DNA of 64,000 bases, from positions 29,711,501 to 29,775,500 of the forward strand of contig NC_073634.1 of the NCBI RefSeq assembly GCF_029407905.1, read 5' to 3'. The notes under the pieces are model-generated. The model did no database searches. It had not been told where the DNA came from and saw only the letters and a program-made list of their open reading frames with translations. The position numbers and the translations under genes were made by a program. Positions 36,074-47,095 of this stretch are shown here, in pieces. The first letter of the stretch is position 1; each line of letters opens with the position of its first letter. Source of the stretch: Bubalus kerabau (taxonomy: Eukaryota > Chordata > Mammalia > Artiodactyla > Bovidae).

Positions 36074-36252
36074 GGAACTTCTCTGGTGGTCCAGTGAGTA
36101 AGACTCCTCTCTCCCAAAGCAGTGGGCCCAGGGTTTGACACCTGGTTGAGGAATTAGATCCTACATGCATGCTGCATGCCCCAGTGAAGATCCCACCAGC
36201 TGCAGCTAGACCCAGTGCAGCCTAAATAAATATTAAAATAAATAAATAAAAC
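36074..36252 (+). mobile_element. CHR-type tRNA-Glu SINE
   Basis: Head 'ggaacttctctggtggtcca', diverged box B 'agggtttgacacctggttg', 'agatcctacatgcatgctgc', and an AAATA tail at 36223-36252. Confidence 0.85.
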
Positions 36253-36339
36253 TTTGTGCCATCGGGTCATTCCACATAAAATACTATAGCAGTGCTTAGA
36301 ATCAGATATGAGGTCCAAAACAGCTACTCACCTTCATAG

Positions 36340-36588
36340 CTTCCATTTATCAAGCACTTGCTATGTTTCAGGAACCATGCTAAGCAGTTTAATTACATAC
36401 ACATCTTATTTAATTCTCATAACTGCCCTGCTAATATTATTTCGTTTTATAAATGAGGAAACTGAGACACAGAGAAGCTAAGTACTTTGTCCAGAGTCAC
36501 GTAGTGTGTGATGATAAAGCTGCATGAAAGCTGGTGTAGTTGACAGTAGAGCCTGCCTCTTAACCACTGGGCTACATTGCCTCCTGTT
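36340..36588 (-). mobile_element. MIR SINE (antisense), nearly full length
   Basis: 'catttatcaagcacttgcta', 'tttataaatgaggaaactga gacacagagaagctaagta' (about 36450-36485) and the tRNA-derived end 'taaccactgggctacattgc'. Confidence 0.85.
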
Positions 36589-36601
36589 ATTCAGTCTTAG
36601 G

Positions 36602-36787
36602 GGCTTCCCTTGTGGCTGAGCTGGTAAAGAATCCTCCTGCAATGCAGGAGACCTAGGTTTGATCCCTGGGTTGGGAAGATCCCCTGGAAAGGCTACCCAC
36701 TCCAATATTCTGGCCTGGAGCATTCCATGGACTGTATAGTCCATGGGGTTGCAAGGAGTTGGACATGACTGAGCAACTTTCACTTTC
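36602..36787 (+). mobile_element. Bov-tA SINE
   Basis: Head 'ggcttcccttgtggctgagc', box B 'aggtttgatccctgggttg', Bov-A body and cactttc end. A perfect target duplication attcagtcttagg lies at 36589-36601 and 36788-36800. It inserted at the edge of the neighbouring MIR. Confidence 0.95.
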
Positions 36788-36800
36788 ATTCAGTCTTAGG

Positions 36801-38309
36801 CATATGATAAGTTTATATGTTTATGGAATTTAGGCAGGACATTTCTCCCTGATGGTCATTAGATAAATCTGTAATGATTTTAGAAGAGATAAATATTTTA
36901 AAAAGAATAGAAGAGTTGGAAAGAAAGTAAGAGAAGACTCTTCTTTTTAGGTACAGTTTCTAGTATAAGGAATATTAATGTGTTATCCGTGTTGGTAATG
37001 GTAATACTGATGCTGAGCTTAAACTGTTGTTGTAGCTGTCTTAAATCTTCAGCTTTATTTGTGTTTATGTAACTGGGAATGATGACTTTCCATTCATTAT
37101 TCCTCTGGATAGTACTAAGTATGGACTCCATGATGTCTTCCATCCAGTTTCTGTGCATGTAGCAGACAAGGCATCTTTAGGATGACCATATAATTTCTCA
37201 TTCTAATAGGGACACTCAAGGAAGTGAAAGAGGGTACTATTAATAACTGTGCTGTTAATAGAACAATAGCATGGACAAGGACACCAAGTTGTGTGGCTAC
37301 CCTGGGCTTATGAAATAGATTTGTGGTTCTTATTCTGGTTGACAGGACAGAGGTTTTCAGATATTAGCCTGAAATACAAAATTATCTTTTGGACTTAATA
37401 AAATTTAGTAACTCTGCATGTCAGACATTTGTTGGACAACATACACCTGCCAAATTCTACTTGACATGTGGCAAAATGGTGCTTAGAAAAGAGTTCAAAG
37501 TCAGAATATTCCCTCATCACAGAAATTAAGTAAAAGACATGTGCTATGATTTAGTTTCATGGCACATCTAAATCTTTTGTTGAAAATCCATAACATCTTC
37601 AGCAATAGCCCATGCTATTCAAATACCTGTAATTGACCAAGACACTGCTGGCTGGCTGTTGACTGTTGGCTATTGACCTGGAAGGTCGTGTGTAGATAGC
37701 ATGAGACCCTTCCTCATTTGATACTTTTTTCTCTCATTTAAGTGCTGTAATTCTGGGGTAACTGTCTGTAAATACTCCCAAGGAAAGGCAAGTTGACTTT
37801 TAACCTCTGTCATGTATCATTTTATCTGTTAAAAAGACACAGCATCCTTTTGTTCAGGGTATGACTCAATTTTTTGTTGTTGTTGTGAGAAATGTGCTTT
37901 CATGATATTTCTTCTCTGTAACCTACCAGAGTTGGATGCTAAGGTATTCAACAGTTGTATCCTTTCTCTCTCTATTCTAATGAATGACAGCAATTATTCT
38001 CACAGCTCTGATAGCTTCTAATTGTAATTTTATTCTAAAATAAAAAGAATAATTTACCAAATGAAGATATTTTAGTGATTTTAAGACATCTGTCTTTCAA
38101 AATACTTTCATTTAGTAGTATTTTGGTTACCTTCTTGTTTGGTTGGGTATTCTGGTACTATAAAACACAAAATTTTAAAAATAGGTTCTAGGAATTAATA
38201 TTAAGTGACTTGCAAATAAAGTAGTATGGAAGTGTGGAAGAGCTTAAGAAAAGGATACTTGTTTAAGTTTTAGAAAGATTTGCATATACATTGTGACCTT
38301 TTTTGCTAC
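36801..38309. other. Repeat-poor stretch
   Basis: About 1.5 kb of unique AT-rich sequence with a TTG triplet run at 37875-37886. The minus-strand frame 36898-37158 shows no family signature. Confidence 0.45.
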
Positions 38310-39890
38310 TTTATTCATTCATTGAACAAATATCTAGTCTCTCTATACTCAGCAGCAGTTACTGGGATAACCATTACACATTCAAAATGAATATAATTTA
38401 TGACTTCAAGACACTGTTTCATGGGTGAGAGGGACATTAGGGTAGGAAAATCCAGTAGTTAGTCAAGGCACTATGATAGAAGTATGCACTGAATATTGTA
38501 GGAGCACAAACGTCTTCTTGGTGGTTAAGTGGAAACTTGACCTAGAACACCAGGGTTGAATCCTGACTTTGCCACTGTTGGCTGTGTGGTCTTAGACAGA
38601 TCACTTGACCTTTTTGTGCTTTGTTTTTTCATCTATAAAATGAGGGTAAAAATGAGTTAATATTCATAAAGCCCTTGAAACAATGCCTGGTACATAGCAA
38701 GTGCAGTATTATGGTCTGTTAAATAAGATAAGAAAAACAGAAGAAATGAGTAGAAATTAACCAGATGAAGGCAGTTTTGTTTGGAGTGGGTGTCGGGGAG
38801 ATAGTTAAGTTTGAGCAAAGGAAACTGCATATGTAAAATTACTTGACAAGAATGGTCATGGAACTGCCTAAAGAGTGGAGAGGAAGGGGTGGCAATGAGA
38901 GAACAAACTAGAGAGGTAAGCATGAACACAGTCTTGTATAAAAACATAGCAATGATTCACATTTTAAGATTCATGTTTTTACAGTATTTCCATACAAGAT
39001 AGATAGGGAAAGAGGTTAGTCCAGAGGCAGGGAGACCTTAGAGGCTATTGACATAGTTCAGATAAAAATCACTGAGACCTTAAACAAAGGGTATTGGTAG
39101 TGCGGACGGAGAGGAAAGGGACTGATTAGAGAATGCTTTTGAAAGAGTTGTCAGGATTTGGTGACTATTTGAATGTGTGGGATAAGGCATGAGGGGAAAT
39201 CAGGTGAGACTCCTAGATCTCTGGCTTGTTTGACTGGTAACACTGAAGCAGAGACTATAGGAGACAAGAACAAGTTAGGACAGGGTGGGATGGGAGGGTG
39301 AGTTTCAATTTATGTATATTGAGTATGTGGAGTCTGTGGGCCAGTTAGAAAGGCTGCCCCAGTAGGTCCTTGGCTGTTCAGAAGGTCTGGGGGTCAAAAG
39401 AAAACTCAAAGCTGGAGAAATGTATTTGGGAGTCTTCTTCAATTATGCATGTGCATGAAAGCCACAAGAATGGGTGAGGTTACATTAAGAAGAAGAATAA
39501 AGAACAAAATAAAGCTTAGGATAGATTTCTGGTGATCACTAATTTGAAGGGTGGATAGTCACATAAAAACCTGGGAAATAGACTGAAAAGTAATGCCCAA
39601 AGAGGAGGATAACTGGGAGAAGTTGTCATAGAAACGAAGAGGGGAGAAACTTTCAGGAGGGAGAGAGTGGTCAACCATGTCAAATCCTGCAGAGATGTTG
39701 GGTGGGATGGAGACAGAAAAGTGTCCATTGAATTTAGCAACAAAGAGGTCATTACTGATTTTGGCCAGAGAGGTTTCCAGGGGTAATAAGGACTGGCAGC
39801 CAGATTGCAGTGGGTTGAGGAGTGAATGGGAGGAGAGGAAGTCTGATTTGTCTGTAAAGGAAAATCAAGACGTGGAGCAGCAGAAAGGGG
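38310..39890 (-). mobile_element. L2 LINE, 3' third, carrying a MIR
   Basis: The left end matches the antisense L2 terminus (attcattcattgaacaaata). At the right end, the minus strand of about 39640-39760 translates in pieces to FNGHFSVSI...ISAGFDMVDHSL, recognisable as the L2/CR1-clade RT block normally reading LLDLSAAFDTVDHSLLL. That block carries the first catalytic aspartate region. The frame is heavily decayed. A MIR (38510-38708) interrupts it. Confidence 0.75.
38510..38708 (+). mobile_element. MIR SINE inside L2
   Basis: 'gggttgaatcctgactttgccactgttgg' core (about 38552-38580), then 'cttagacagatcacttgacc', 'catctataaaatgagggtaa' and the 'tgcctggtacatagcaagtg' end. Confidence 0.88.
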
Positions 39891-40705
39891 GAGTGTAGAG
39901 TTATAGCTGTCTGAGTCATAAGTGGCATCTTCATTGCAAAGTGAAAAGCCATTAAAAGGTAGATAGAAGTTAGGAGGATGTCATATTATTTCAGGGAGAA
40001 AATATACAGAAAATATCCACCCTACCTCATTCCCATGAGTGCAACAGCATGCCAAAATTTGTCATTTTTACTCTTGCCTATGCAGTTTGTTTCTTCTCTT
40101 TTTACTGAGAAAATGCTTTCTTTGTTATTTTTCCTAGATATCAGACTCATTCGTAATTAATGGAATGTGGTTTGCATGTATGATTTGTCACAAAAGAGTC
40201 CAGTGGAAATTATAATGGTAATAACTGCTGCTTTTTTTTTTTTGGCATTACTTCAATTGTATTCAGAGCTCTGTTAGAGAACAGCATTGAAAGGAAGCAT
40301 TAGGAATGTTTTCTGTTTGTTTGTAGGGGTGAGGGGCTGTGTTTAATGCTAGCCTATTCCCTCATTTAAGGAAATAAGATTAACCTGTGAAACAAAGAGG
40401 CTGCAACACTGAACTATGTTTCATGAAGCATTGAATTTTGTGGTTCTGTGGGGTCAATCCTTTTGTGTCTTTAGGCATCCTTTTTTGAAGAAGGAGAATA
40501 TTAATGGATGGTCTGATGATACTGCTCCTGACTTGGAGCTGACTTGCTGGAATACCTTAATCAAGTTACTTTATTTCTACCTTTCCTCTCTTCCTCCCTC
40601 TCTCTCTCTCTGTCTTCATCTGTGTGTAAAATAGAAACAGTTAACAATAATCTCTTTAGAAAAGATTTGGGGGGGAGAACAGTTTTTCTAATAACTCAAA
40701 GAATG
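39891..40705. other. Unassigned sequence
   Basis: Unique sequence with a T11 run near 40232 and a (TC)n tract at 40595-40612. No gene seen. Confidence 0.5.
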
Positions 40706-40896
40706 GCTGCAGACTTCCCTTGTGGTCCAGTGGCTAAGACTCTCCACTCCCAATGAGCAGGGGGCCCAGATCCCATCCCTGGTCAGGGAGCTAAATTCCA
40801 CAAGCCACAACTAAGAGTTAGCATGCAACAACTAAAGATCTTGCATGCCACAACTAAGACCTGGCACAGCCAAATAAATTAAAAAAAAAAAAAAAG
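40706..40896 (+). mobile_element. CHR-type tRNA-Glu SINE
   Basis: Head 'gacttcccttgtggtccagt', 'ccatccctggtcagggagct', two 'acaactaa' units, and an A14 tail at 40881-40895. A short 7-bp duplication aagaatg lies at 40699-40705 and 40897-40903. Confidence 0.88.
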
Positions 40897-40903
40897 AAGA
40901 ATG

Positions 40904-42379
40904 ATTGGTACCATATTTAAGTCACTGTCCATTTGCTTGTTACCAGCAGATGATCACTTTTTGTGGAGAGAGGACTTTTTTCAAGGGACTTTTGTTTTCA
41001 GGTTTTTCTGTTCCATATTGCTATTTTTAAATGATAAGGGATAGGCAGATATCCCTTTTATTTAATGTATAAGAACATATTAAGGCAAACTAATAATGTA
41101 TTAAGGGATAGTTGGAAGTTTCATATTAGCTATTGCTCTCTGCTTTATATCAACTTAGGTTGCCGTCTCCCACCCACCCCTACCACACATCAGTCAATTT
41201 AAAATACCTGTTAGCAGGACCTAACTAACATTAAAAGAAGACTCTTGTGATGACTTTCTCCTTGAGATGATCAACTGCAGTGGTGTTGTCAGGTTTCTTT
41301 CCGAGTTCTTTTGCACTGTCACAGCTTCCTGGGTGCTGCCTAAGTGTAAACCTTGGGATGGGCCAATGTACACAAACAGAAGGTTCTAGGGAATGCTTAT
41401 GTCTTCCATTGTAGCCTCAAAAGATGTTCTAAGGCAAAAGTCCACCTTCAGTAGACAGGGTTCAGAGAGACTCATTAATTATCAGTATCTACAACAGATG
41501 ATTCTTCAAAGGCTTCAAACTATGAAAGCCATCCAACTTGCGAGTTGTTGGATTACAGCACAGTATAGCAATGGCAGAGAATCATGACATGATCATTTTG
41601 GAAGGAAGTGGACAGTCACTTAGTGTAGCTTCCCCCCTCTGCAGGAACTCCTTCTATAAACATCTTGACAGATTTGTGAGCATTTTCACTAGTAGGACAT
41701 GCCCATGGTTAAACTGGTGCAGGTGTGAGGAAGTAGTCCCCAGAATGAGCCCAGTTATACCTCTCTGTTATAATATATACTCTGTCCTGCTCTCTAGGGC
41801 CCCACCCAATTATCATGAGTGTCCTTTAGGTATTTGATTATAGCTCTCATGACTTTTCTATTTCTTCAAACGGAGAAATTCTATTTTGCACAAAATGTAA
41901 TTTTTTAATGCAGTCTTCATCTTTACACCCTCTACCCTGCCAAACCTCTTATCCCTTTGAAAGATATGTCTGGCACAAGGTCCAGTATAGAAGACTGTTG
42001 CATCTGTGCATCTGGACCCTCCATCTACCTACTGAAGCCTAGTTGAGGAGTAGGTGAGAGTATAGCACAGTGCCTGAAATAATTTGTTGAACTAGAATTA
42101 CAAATTGGATCATGATAAAGCACATTATAGATACTGAGAATCATCTGCTTTTTCATCGGAACTGCCAGCAAGCTGTCTTCTCTAATTTATACCTGATATT
42201 TAATTTTTTTGTTTTAAGATAAATAAGTTTCTTTACATTTCTACCTGCTGAATTTTATTTGAATTTCAATTTTTTGGTTTCAACTCATTTGTATGCCAAT
42301 CAAAATCAATTCAAATTTTTATTCATCACCCAGATTATTAACTAACCTTCCTGCTTTGGGCAATTGGAAAAGTAGTCTG
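40904..42379. other. Repeat-poor stretch
   Basis: Unique sequence. Two overlapping open frames (41393-41587, 41538-41837) show no family signature. No gene recognised. Confidence 0.45.
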
Positions 42380-43145
42380 AAAACTTGAAGTCCCTTTTCA
42401 AGTTGTTGATAAATTTTTTGAATAGGCTAGATCTAGACACACAATTCTGGGAGTTTTCATCAACTACCTTGGGTTGGTTGTTCTTAATCTTATTCATGAG
42501 GCTTAGTTAAATGCCTTCTTGAAATCAAGAGATGCGCTGGCATTCTGCTAATGGCGGCCTGATTGATCTGTCAAATAAGAAAAAAAGATAGTTTGGCATA
42601 CTTTCATTTATTAATATCTATAATTTGGGGCCTCCTTTGGCTACAGTGTTACCTAATACACCTTTTAAAAGAATCTGAACATCAACTGTGTACATTTCCA
42701 TTCTCCTGGTACTTTCTCTGTTCTTTGGGATGTCTTAAAGTTCCTAAAATTGATTCTGCACATTTGCCCTTGGATTCTTTCAATTCCCTTGGATGTAGTT
42801 AGTCTCAACTTGCAAACTTAAATTCATTTGAAATGATTTTATGCTGTTTTCTTACTAACATGTCTTAGATGGGGTGTTGAGTCGGTTTTTTGATTCTTAT
42901 TCTACCTTTTCCAGAGAGAAAATTTTTCAAAAAAGGAATTAATAAGTATACTGCCTTCTTCCTGTCTCCTGTAATTATTATTATTATTCTTATTATCCAT
43001 GGCATGCCCTGGACACTGTTCCATAACATTCTTGCATTCTTGTTTCTCTTTTTGTTCCAAATAACCTTTTGCAATCCTTATCACTTTTTTATTTCTTCTT
43101 ACAAGCTTCAGCATCCTGGAATTTAGCCTTTCTGATACCATGTTT
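42380..43145 (-). mobile_element. L3/CR1-like LINE remnant (antisense)
   Basis: Resembles the antisense of the old CR1/L3 RT-to-3' region: 'atgccttcttgaaatcaaga', 'atttgcccttggattctttc' and 'ccttttccagagagaaaatt' occur in the expected order and spacing. It is highly decayed, so the assignment rests on pattern only. Confidence 0.45.
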
Positions 43146-43416
43146 TACAAGTTCCCACCAACTTTCCAGCATAAGTCTGGTGAGATGAAGCTCTTCATCA
43201 CTACTACATCTACAAATTGTCAATTTCATATCTAGATTTAGAAATGGATCATCTTAATTCTCCGTCTGACTGGTGGTTTATAGTGTATACACTCTCATAA
43301 GATATCATTACTATGTTCTTACTGTTTTCTTTATTCTCTCCTACTGGATTAGATTTTTATGTAGATGAGTATGTTTTTAACATACAATTTAATTTTATTC
43401 ATCTCTATGAATTGGT

Positions 43417-43455
43417 ATATAAGTCAGGGTTCTCCAGAGAAACAACCAATAGGAA

Positions 43456-43501
<46 letters not shown>

Positions 43502-43990
43502 GTGTGTGTGTGTGTGTATAGAGAGAGAGAGAGACAGAGAGAGAGATTTATTATGAAGAATTTGCTCATGTGGTTATGGAGGCTTAGAGGTCCCACCATC
43601 TACTGTCTGCAAGCTGGAGACCCAGGAAAGCTGGTGGTATAATTCCAGTCCAAATTTGAAGGCCTGAGACCCAGGGAGCTACTGGTGTAAATCCCAGTCC
43701 AAGGGCAGGAGAAGAACATGTCACAGCAAAGCAGGCATGCCAGAAGGAAAATAAATCCTCCTTTCCTCTTCTCTTTGTTCTATTCAGACCCTGGAGGAAT
43801 TGGATGATGCCCACCCACAATGGGGAGGTCTGTCTACTTTACTGAGTCCACCCATTCAAATGCTAATCTCATCCAGAAGCACCCTCATAGACACACTGAA
43901 AATAATGTTTGATCTGGGCATCAATACCCCAGTCAAGTTAATGCATAAAATTAATCATCACAATCAGCATTTGACTTTTTCCCCCTGTTG
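43417..43990 (-). mobile_element. Old mammalian LTR/MER-type repeat, split by a microsatellite
   Basis: Plus strand reads 'agtcagggttctccagagaaacaa' (43421-43444), then after the microsatellite 'gcaagctggagacccaggaa', 'ggcctgagacccagggagct', 'cagtccaagggcaggagaag', 'ttggatgatgcccacccaca', ending 'agtcaagttaatgcataaaa'. This is a very common medium-old mammalian repeat; in antisense it has an aataaatct-type polyadenylation region, suggesting an LTR. I cannot name the family with certainty. Confidence 0.6.
43456..43546. repeat. Compound (TA)n(CA)n-CG-(TG)n-TATA-(GA)n microsatellite
   Basis: TA block about 43461-43488, CA 43489-43501, TG 43502-43517, then GA to 43546. From about 43457 to 43520 pyrimidines and purines alternate without a break, and the CA and TG blocks are mutually complementary. 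Confidence 0.95.
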
Positions 43991-44028
43991 ATTTCTCCTG
44001 AGATGACTTGGTGACCTTTCTCAATATA

Positions 44029-44102
44029 TTGGGTTGGCCAAAAAGTTTGGGTTTCCATCCCATCGTGTGGGAAGACCTGAACAAATTTTTTGGCGAACCC
44101 AA
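44029..44102. mobile_element. Mariner-type MITE (74 bp)
   Basis: The ends are terminal inverted repeats, ttgggttggccaaaaagttt at the left and the complement (aaattttttggcgaacccaa) at the right, about 17-18 of 20 positions pairing. It is flanked by TA at 44027-44028 and 44103-44104, the target duplication expected of Tc1/mariner transposition. There is no coding capacity; it is an internally deleted derivative that needed a transposase in trans. Confidence 0.88.
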
Positions 44103-44104
44103 TA

Positions 44105-44919
44105 ATTCTTCTAAGTCATACCTCTAGGCCTTTTTAAAATTAATATTCCCATTTTACATCAGTCAGTTCAGCCATAATACTGTCTGCTTTTCAGGAGCTA
44201 AATTATATCCCACATCAGAAGTTTTCCATTTGCTGGTTTAAGCTATCCAGGCAGCAGTTTACAGGGGTCTAGGGCAAGTGGCAACTAGGACATTAATGAC
44301 AAACCTTAAGACCTGGTTACATGGGGCCTCTTCAGGCACTTATGATAGAGTAAAGTAGATCTGATGCTTCTAGATGTACAGGGAAGTGGAATTGTCTGGT
44401 GCAATGCCAAGAGGCCATGGATTGCTTAGAGGAAGTCTGGGAAATCAGCAGACATGACCAAGTAGGGAAGTGAGCCCCAGACAGGGCTGGAGAACGTTAA
44501 GTAGGAGAAAATGCTAAGCCTTCTTTTAGCATAGTGATGGTAGTGGTGGTGGTCATGGTGAAGTAGCAGTGGTGGTGGATTTGCTTTTATAGGAGTTGAA
44601 CTTGAACACAATGAAAATATAAGATCAAGTTGGTAGGAGGTTTATTGGAATATTCTGCCAAGGGCTTTGAAAGTTGCCACATAGCTGCTGACTTTGAGTC
44701 AGGATTCCTCTGATGTGTTGAGCTAGGGAAAAGGGCTAATAGCCCCCAAACCCCTTCCTACTCCACCCTGTGTTTTACATCAGAATTTCAGATGCAGAGC
44801 AGTTTCACCAGAAACTAGTTCTGTTCTTCTGTTATTCTCCTTTCTCTTCTAATCCACTTGTTCCATAGTACAATTATAATTATTATTAGAACAGTAGCAT
44901 GGTTATTAACAACAGTAAT
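44105..44919. other. Unassigned sequence
   Basis: Unique sequence with a GTGGTGG-rich patch near 44535-44580. No gene seen. Confidence 0.5.
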
Positions 44920-45125
44920 AGTTACTACTTTATAAGCTTTTATTGACATGCCAAATATAAGTATTAACTCATTTAACTCTTACCATAGCTCTGTGAGATA
45001 GGTATTATTACTATTTCCATTTCACAGATGAGGAAACTGAGGCTTAGAGACGTTGGGAAACTTGTCCAAGGTCACACAGCAAGTAACCAGGATTCATATC
45101 TATCTCCAAAACCATGCTCTTAAAA
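44920..45125 (-). mobile_element. MIR SINE (antisense)
   Basis: 'cacagatgaggaaactgagg', 'ttgtccaaggtcacacagca' and 'ctgtgagataggtattatta' are clear antisense MIR blocks. The large L1 is inserted at its right edge. Confidence 0.9.
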
Positions 45126-46120
45126 CATGGTATTCCCAGGGGCGGTCCAAAGATGGTGGAGGAATAGAACAGGGAGACCACTTTCTCCCCACAAATTCAT
45201 CAAAAGATCATTTGAATGCTGAGCAACTTCCACAAAACAACTTCTGAACACTGGCAGAGGACACCAGGCACCCAGAAAGGCAGTCCGTTCTCTTCGAAAG
45301 GAGGGGTGTGATTACTAGCTTGATTGCTCTCTCCCCTTTTGACTCTCCCTTTTCTCCCCCAGGTCACCTCTATCTCCTCCCTTCCCCTTCTCTTTTCTAC
45401 TTAACTCTGTGAATCTCTGTGGGTGTTCTGGGCTGTGGAGAACACTTAAGGAACTGATTACTGGCTAGATTGGTCTCTCCCTTTTTGACTCCCCCTCTTC
45501 TCCTCCTGGTCACCTCTATCTATCTCCTCCCTCTTCTCTTCTCCATGAAACTCTGTGAACCTCTCTGGGTGTCCCTCACTGTAGAGAATCTTTTCACCAT
45601 AAACCTAGATGTTTTATCATCTGTGCTGTATGGATGGAGAAGTCTTGAGGCTACTGTAAGAATAAGACTGAAAGCCAGAGGCAGGAGGCTTAAATCCAAA
45701 ACTTGAGAACACCAGAGAACTCCTGATTCCAGGGAACATTAGTCTACTAGAGCTCATCCAAAAGCCTTCATATCTACACTTAAACCAAACTCCACCCAAG
45801 AGCCAACAAGCCAGAGCAAGACATATCACGCTAATTCTCTAGCAATGCAGGAACACAGCCCTGAGCCTTAAAATACAGGCTACCCAAAGCCATACCAAGC
45901 CCATAGACACCCCAAAACTCACTACTGGACACTTCATTGCACTCCAGAGAGAAGAGATCCAGCTCCACCCACCAGAACACAAACGCAAGCTTCTCTAACC
46001 AGGAAACCTTGACAAACCATTAGTCCAACCCCACCCACAGGGTGCAAGCTCCACAGTAAAGAGGAACCACAAACTTCCAGCCTAGAGAAAGGCCACCCCA
46101 AACACAGCAATCTAAACAAA

Positions 46121-47038
46121 ATGAAAAGGCAGAGAAATATTCAGCAGGTAAAGGAACATGATAAATGCCTACCAAATCAAACAAAACAGGAAGAGATAGG
46201 GAGTCTACCTGAAAAAGAATTCAGAACAATGATAGTAAAGGTGATCCCAAATCTTGAAAACAAAATGCAATTACAGATAAATAGAGACAAGGATTGAAAA
46301 GATGCAAGAAATGTTTAACAAGGACCTAGAAGAAATAAAAGAGTCAATCAATAATGAATAATGCAATAACTGAGGTCAAAAGCACTCTGGAGGGAACTAA
46401 CAGTAGAATAACTGAGGCAGAAGATAGGATAAGTGGGGTGGAAGATAGAATGGTGGAAATAAGTGAAGCAGAGAGGAAAAAAGAAAAAATAATTTAAAAA
46501 AGTGAGGATAACCTCAGAGACCTCTGGGACAATGTTAGATGCCCCAACATTCGAATCATAGGAGTCCCAGAAGAAGAAGACCAAAAAAGGGCATGAGAAA
46601 ATACTTGAGGAGATAATAGTTGAAAACTTCCCTAAAATGGGGAAGGAAATAGCCACCCAAGTCCAAGAAACCCAGAGAGCCCCAAACAGGATAAACTGAA
46701 GACAAAACACCCCAAAACATGTATTAATCAAATTAACAAAGATCAAACACAAAGAGCAAATATTAAAAGCAGCAAGGGAAAAGCAACAAATAACATACAA
46801 GGGGATCCCCATAAGGTTAACAGCTGATCTTTCAATAGAAACTCTTCAGGCCAGAAGGGAATGGCAGGACATACTTAAAGTGATGAAAGAGAAAAACCTA
46901 CAACCCAGGTTACTATACCCAGCAAGGATCTCATTTACATATGAAGGAGAAATAAAAAGCTTTACAGACAAGCAAAAGCTGAGAGAATTCAGCACCACCA
47001 AACCAGCTCTTCAACAAATGCTAAAGGATCTTCTCTAG
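46121..47038 (+). pseudogene. L1 ORF1 remnant (RNA-binding chaperone)
   Basis: L1 ORF1p is a trimeric coiled-coil RNA-binding protein that packages L1 RNA. The copy starts at ATG 46121 (MKRQRNIQQ) and contains a Glu/Lys-rich stretch with coiled-coil character (about 46370-46500). The conserved RRM-region motif CPNIRIIGVPEEED lies at about 46539-46580. The C-terminal LYPARISF-like region is at about 46915-46935, and the frame ends near 47036 (cttctctag). A frameshift near 46280 and stops around 46495 and 46595 break the frame. It lies directly upstream of ORF2, with ~60 bp between. Confidence 0.85.
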
Positions 47039-47095
47039 ATAGAAAACACAGAAAAAGTTTATAAACTTGAAACCAAAACAACAAAGTAAATGGTA

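Noticed and set aside
43313..43642. 109-codon frame with YIYIYI and THTHVCVCV runs
   Set aside because: Translation of the compound TA/CA/TG microsatellite.
46348..46812. 154-codon minus-strand membrane-like protein
   Set aside because: Antisense of L1 ORF1; Glu/Lys-rich codons give Phe/Leu/Ser on the other strand.
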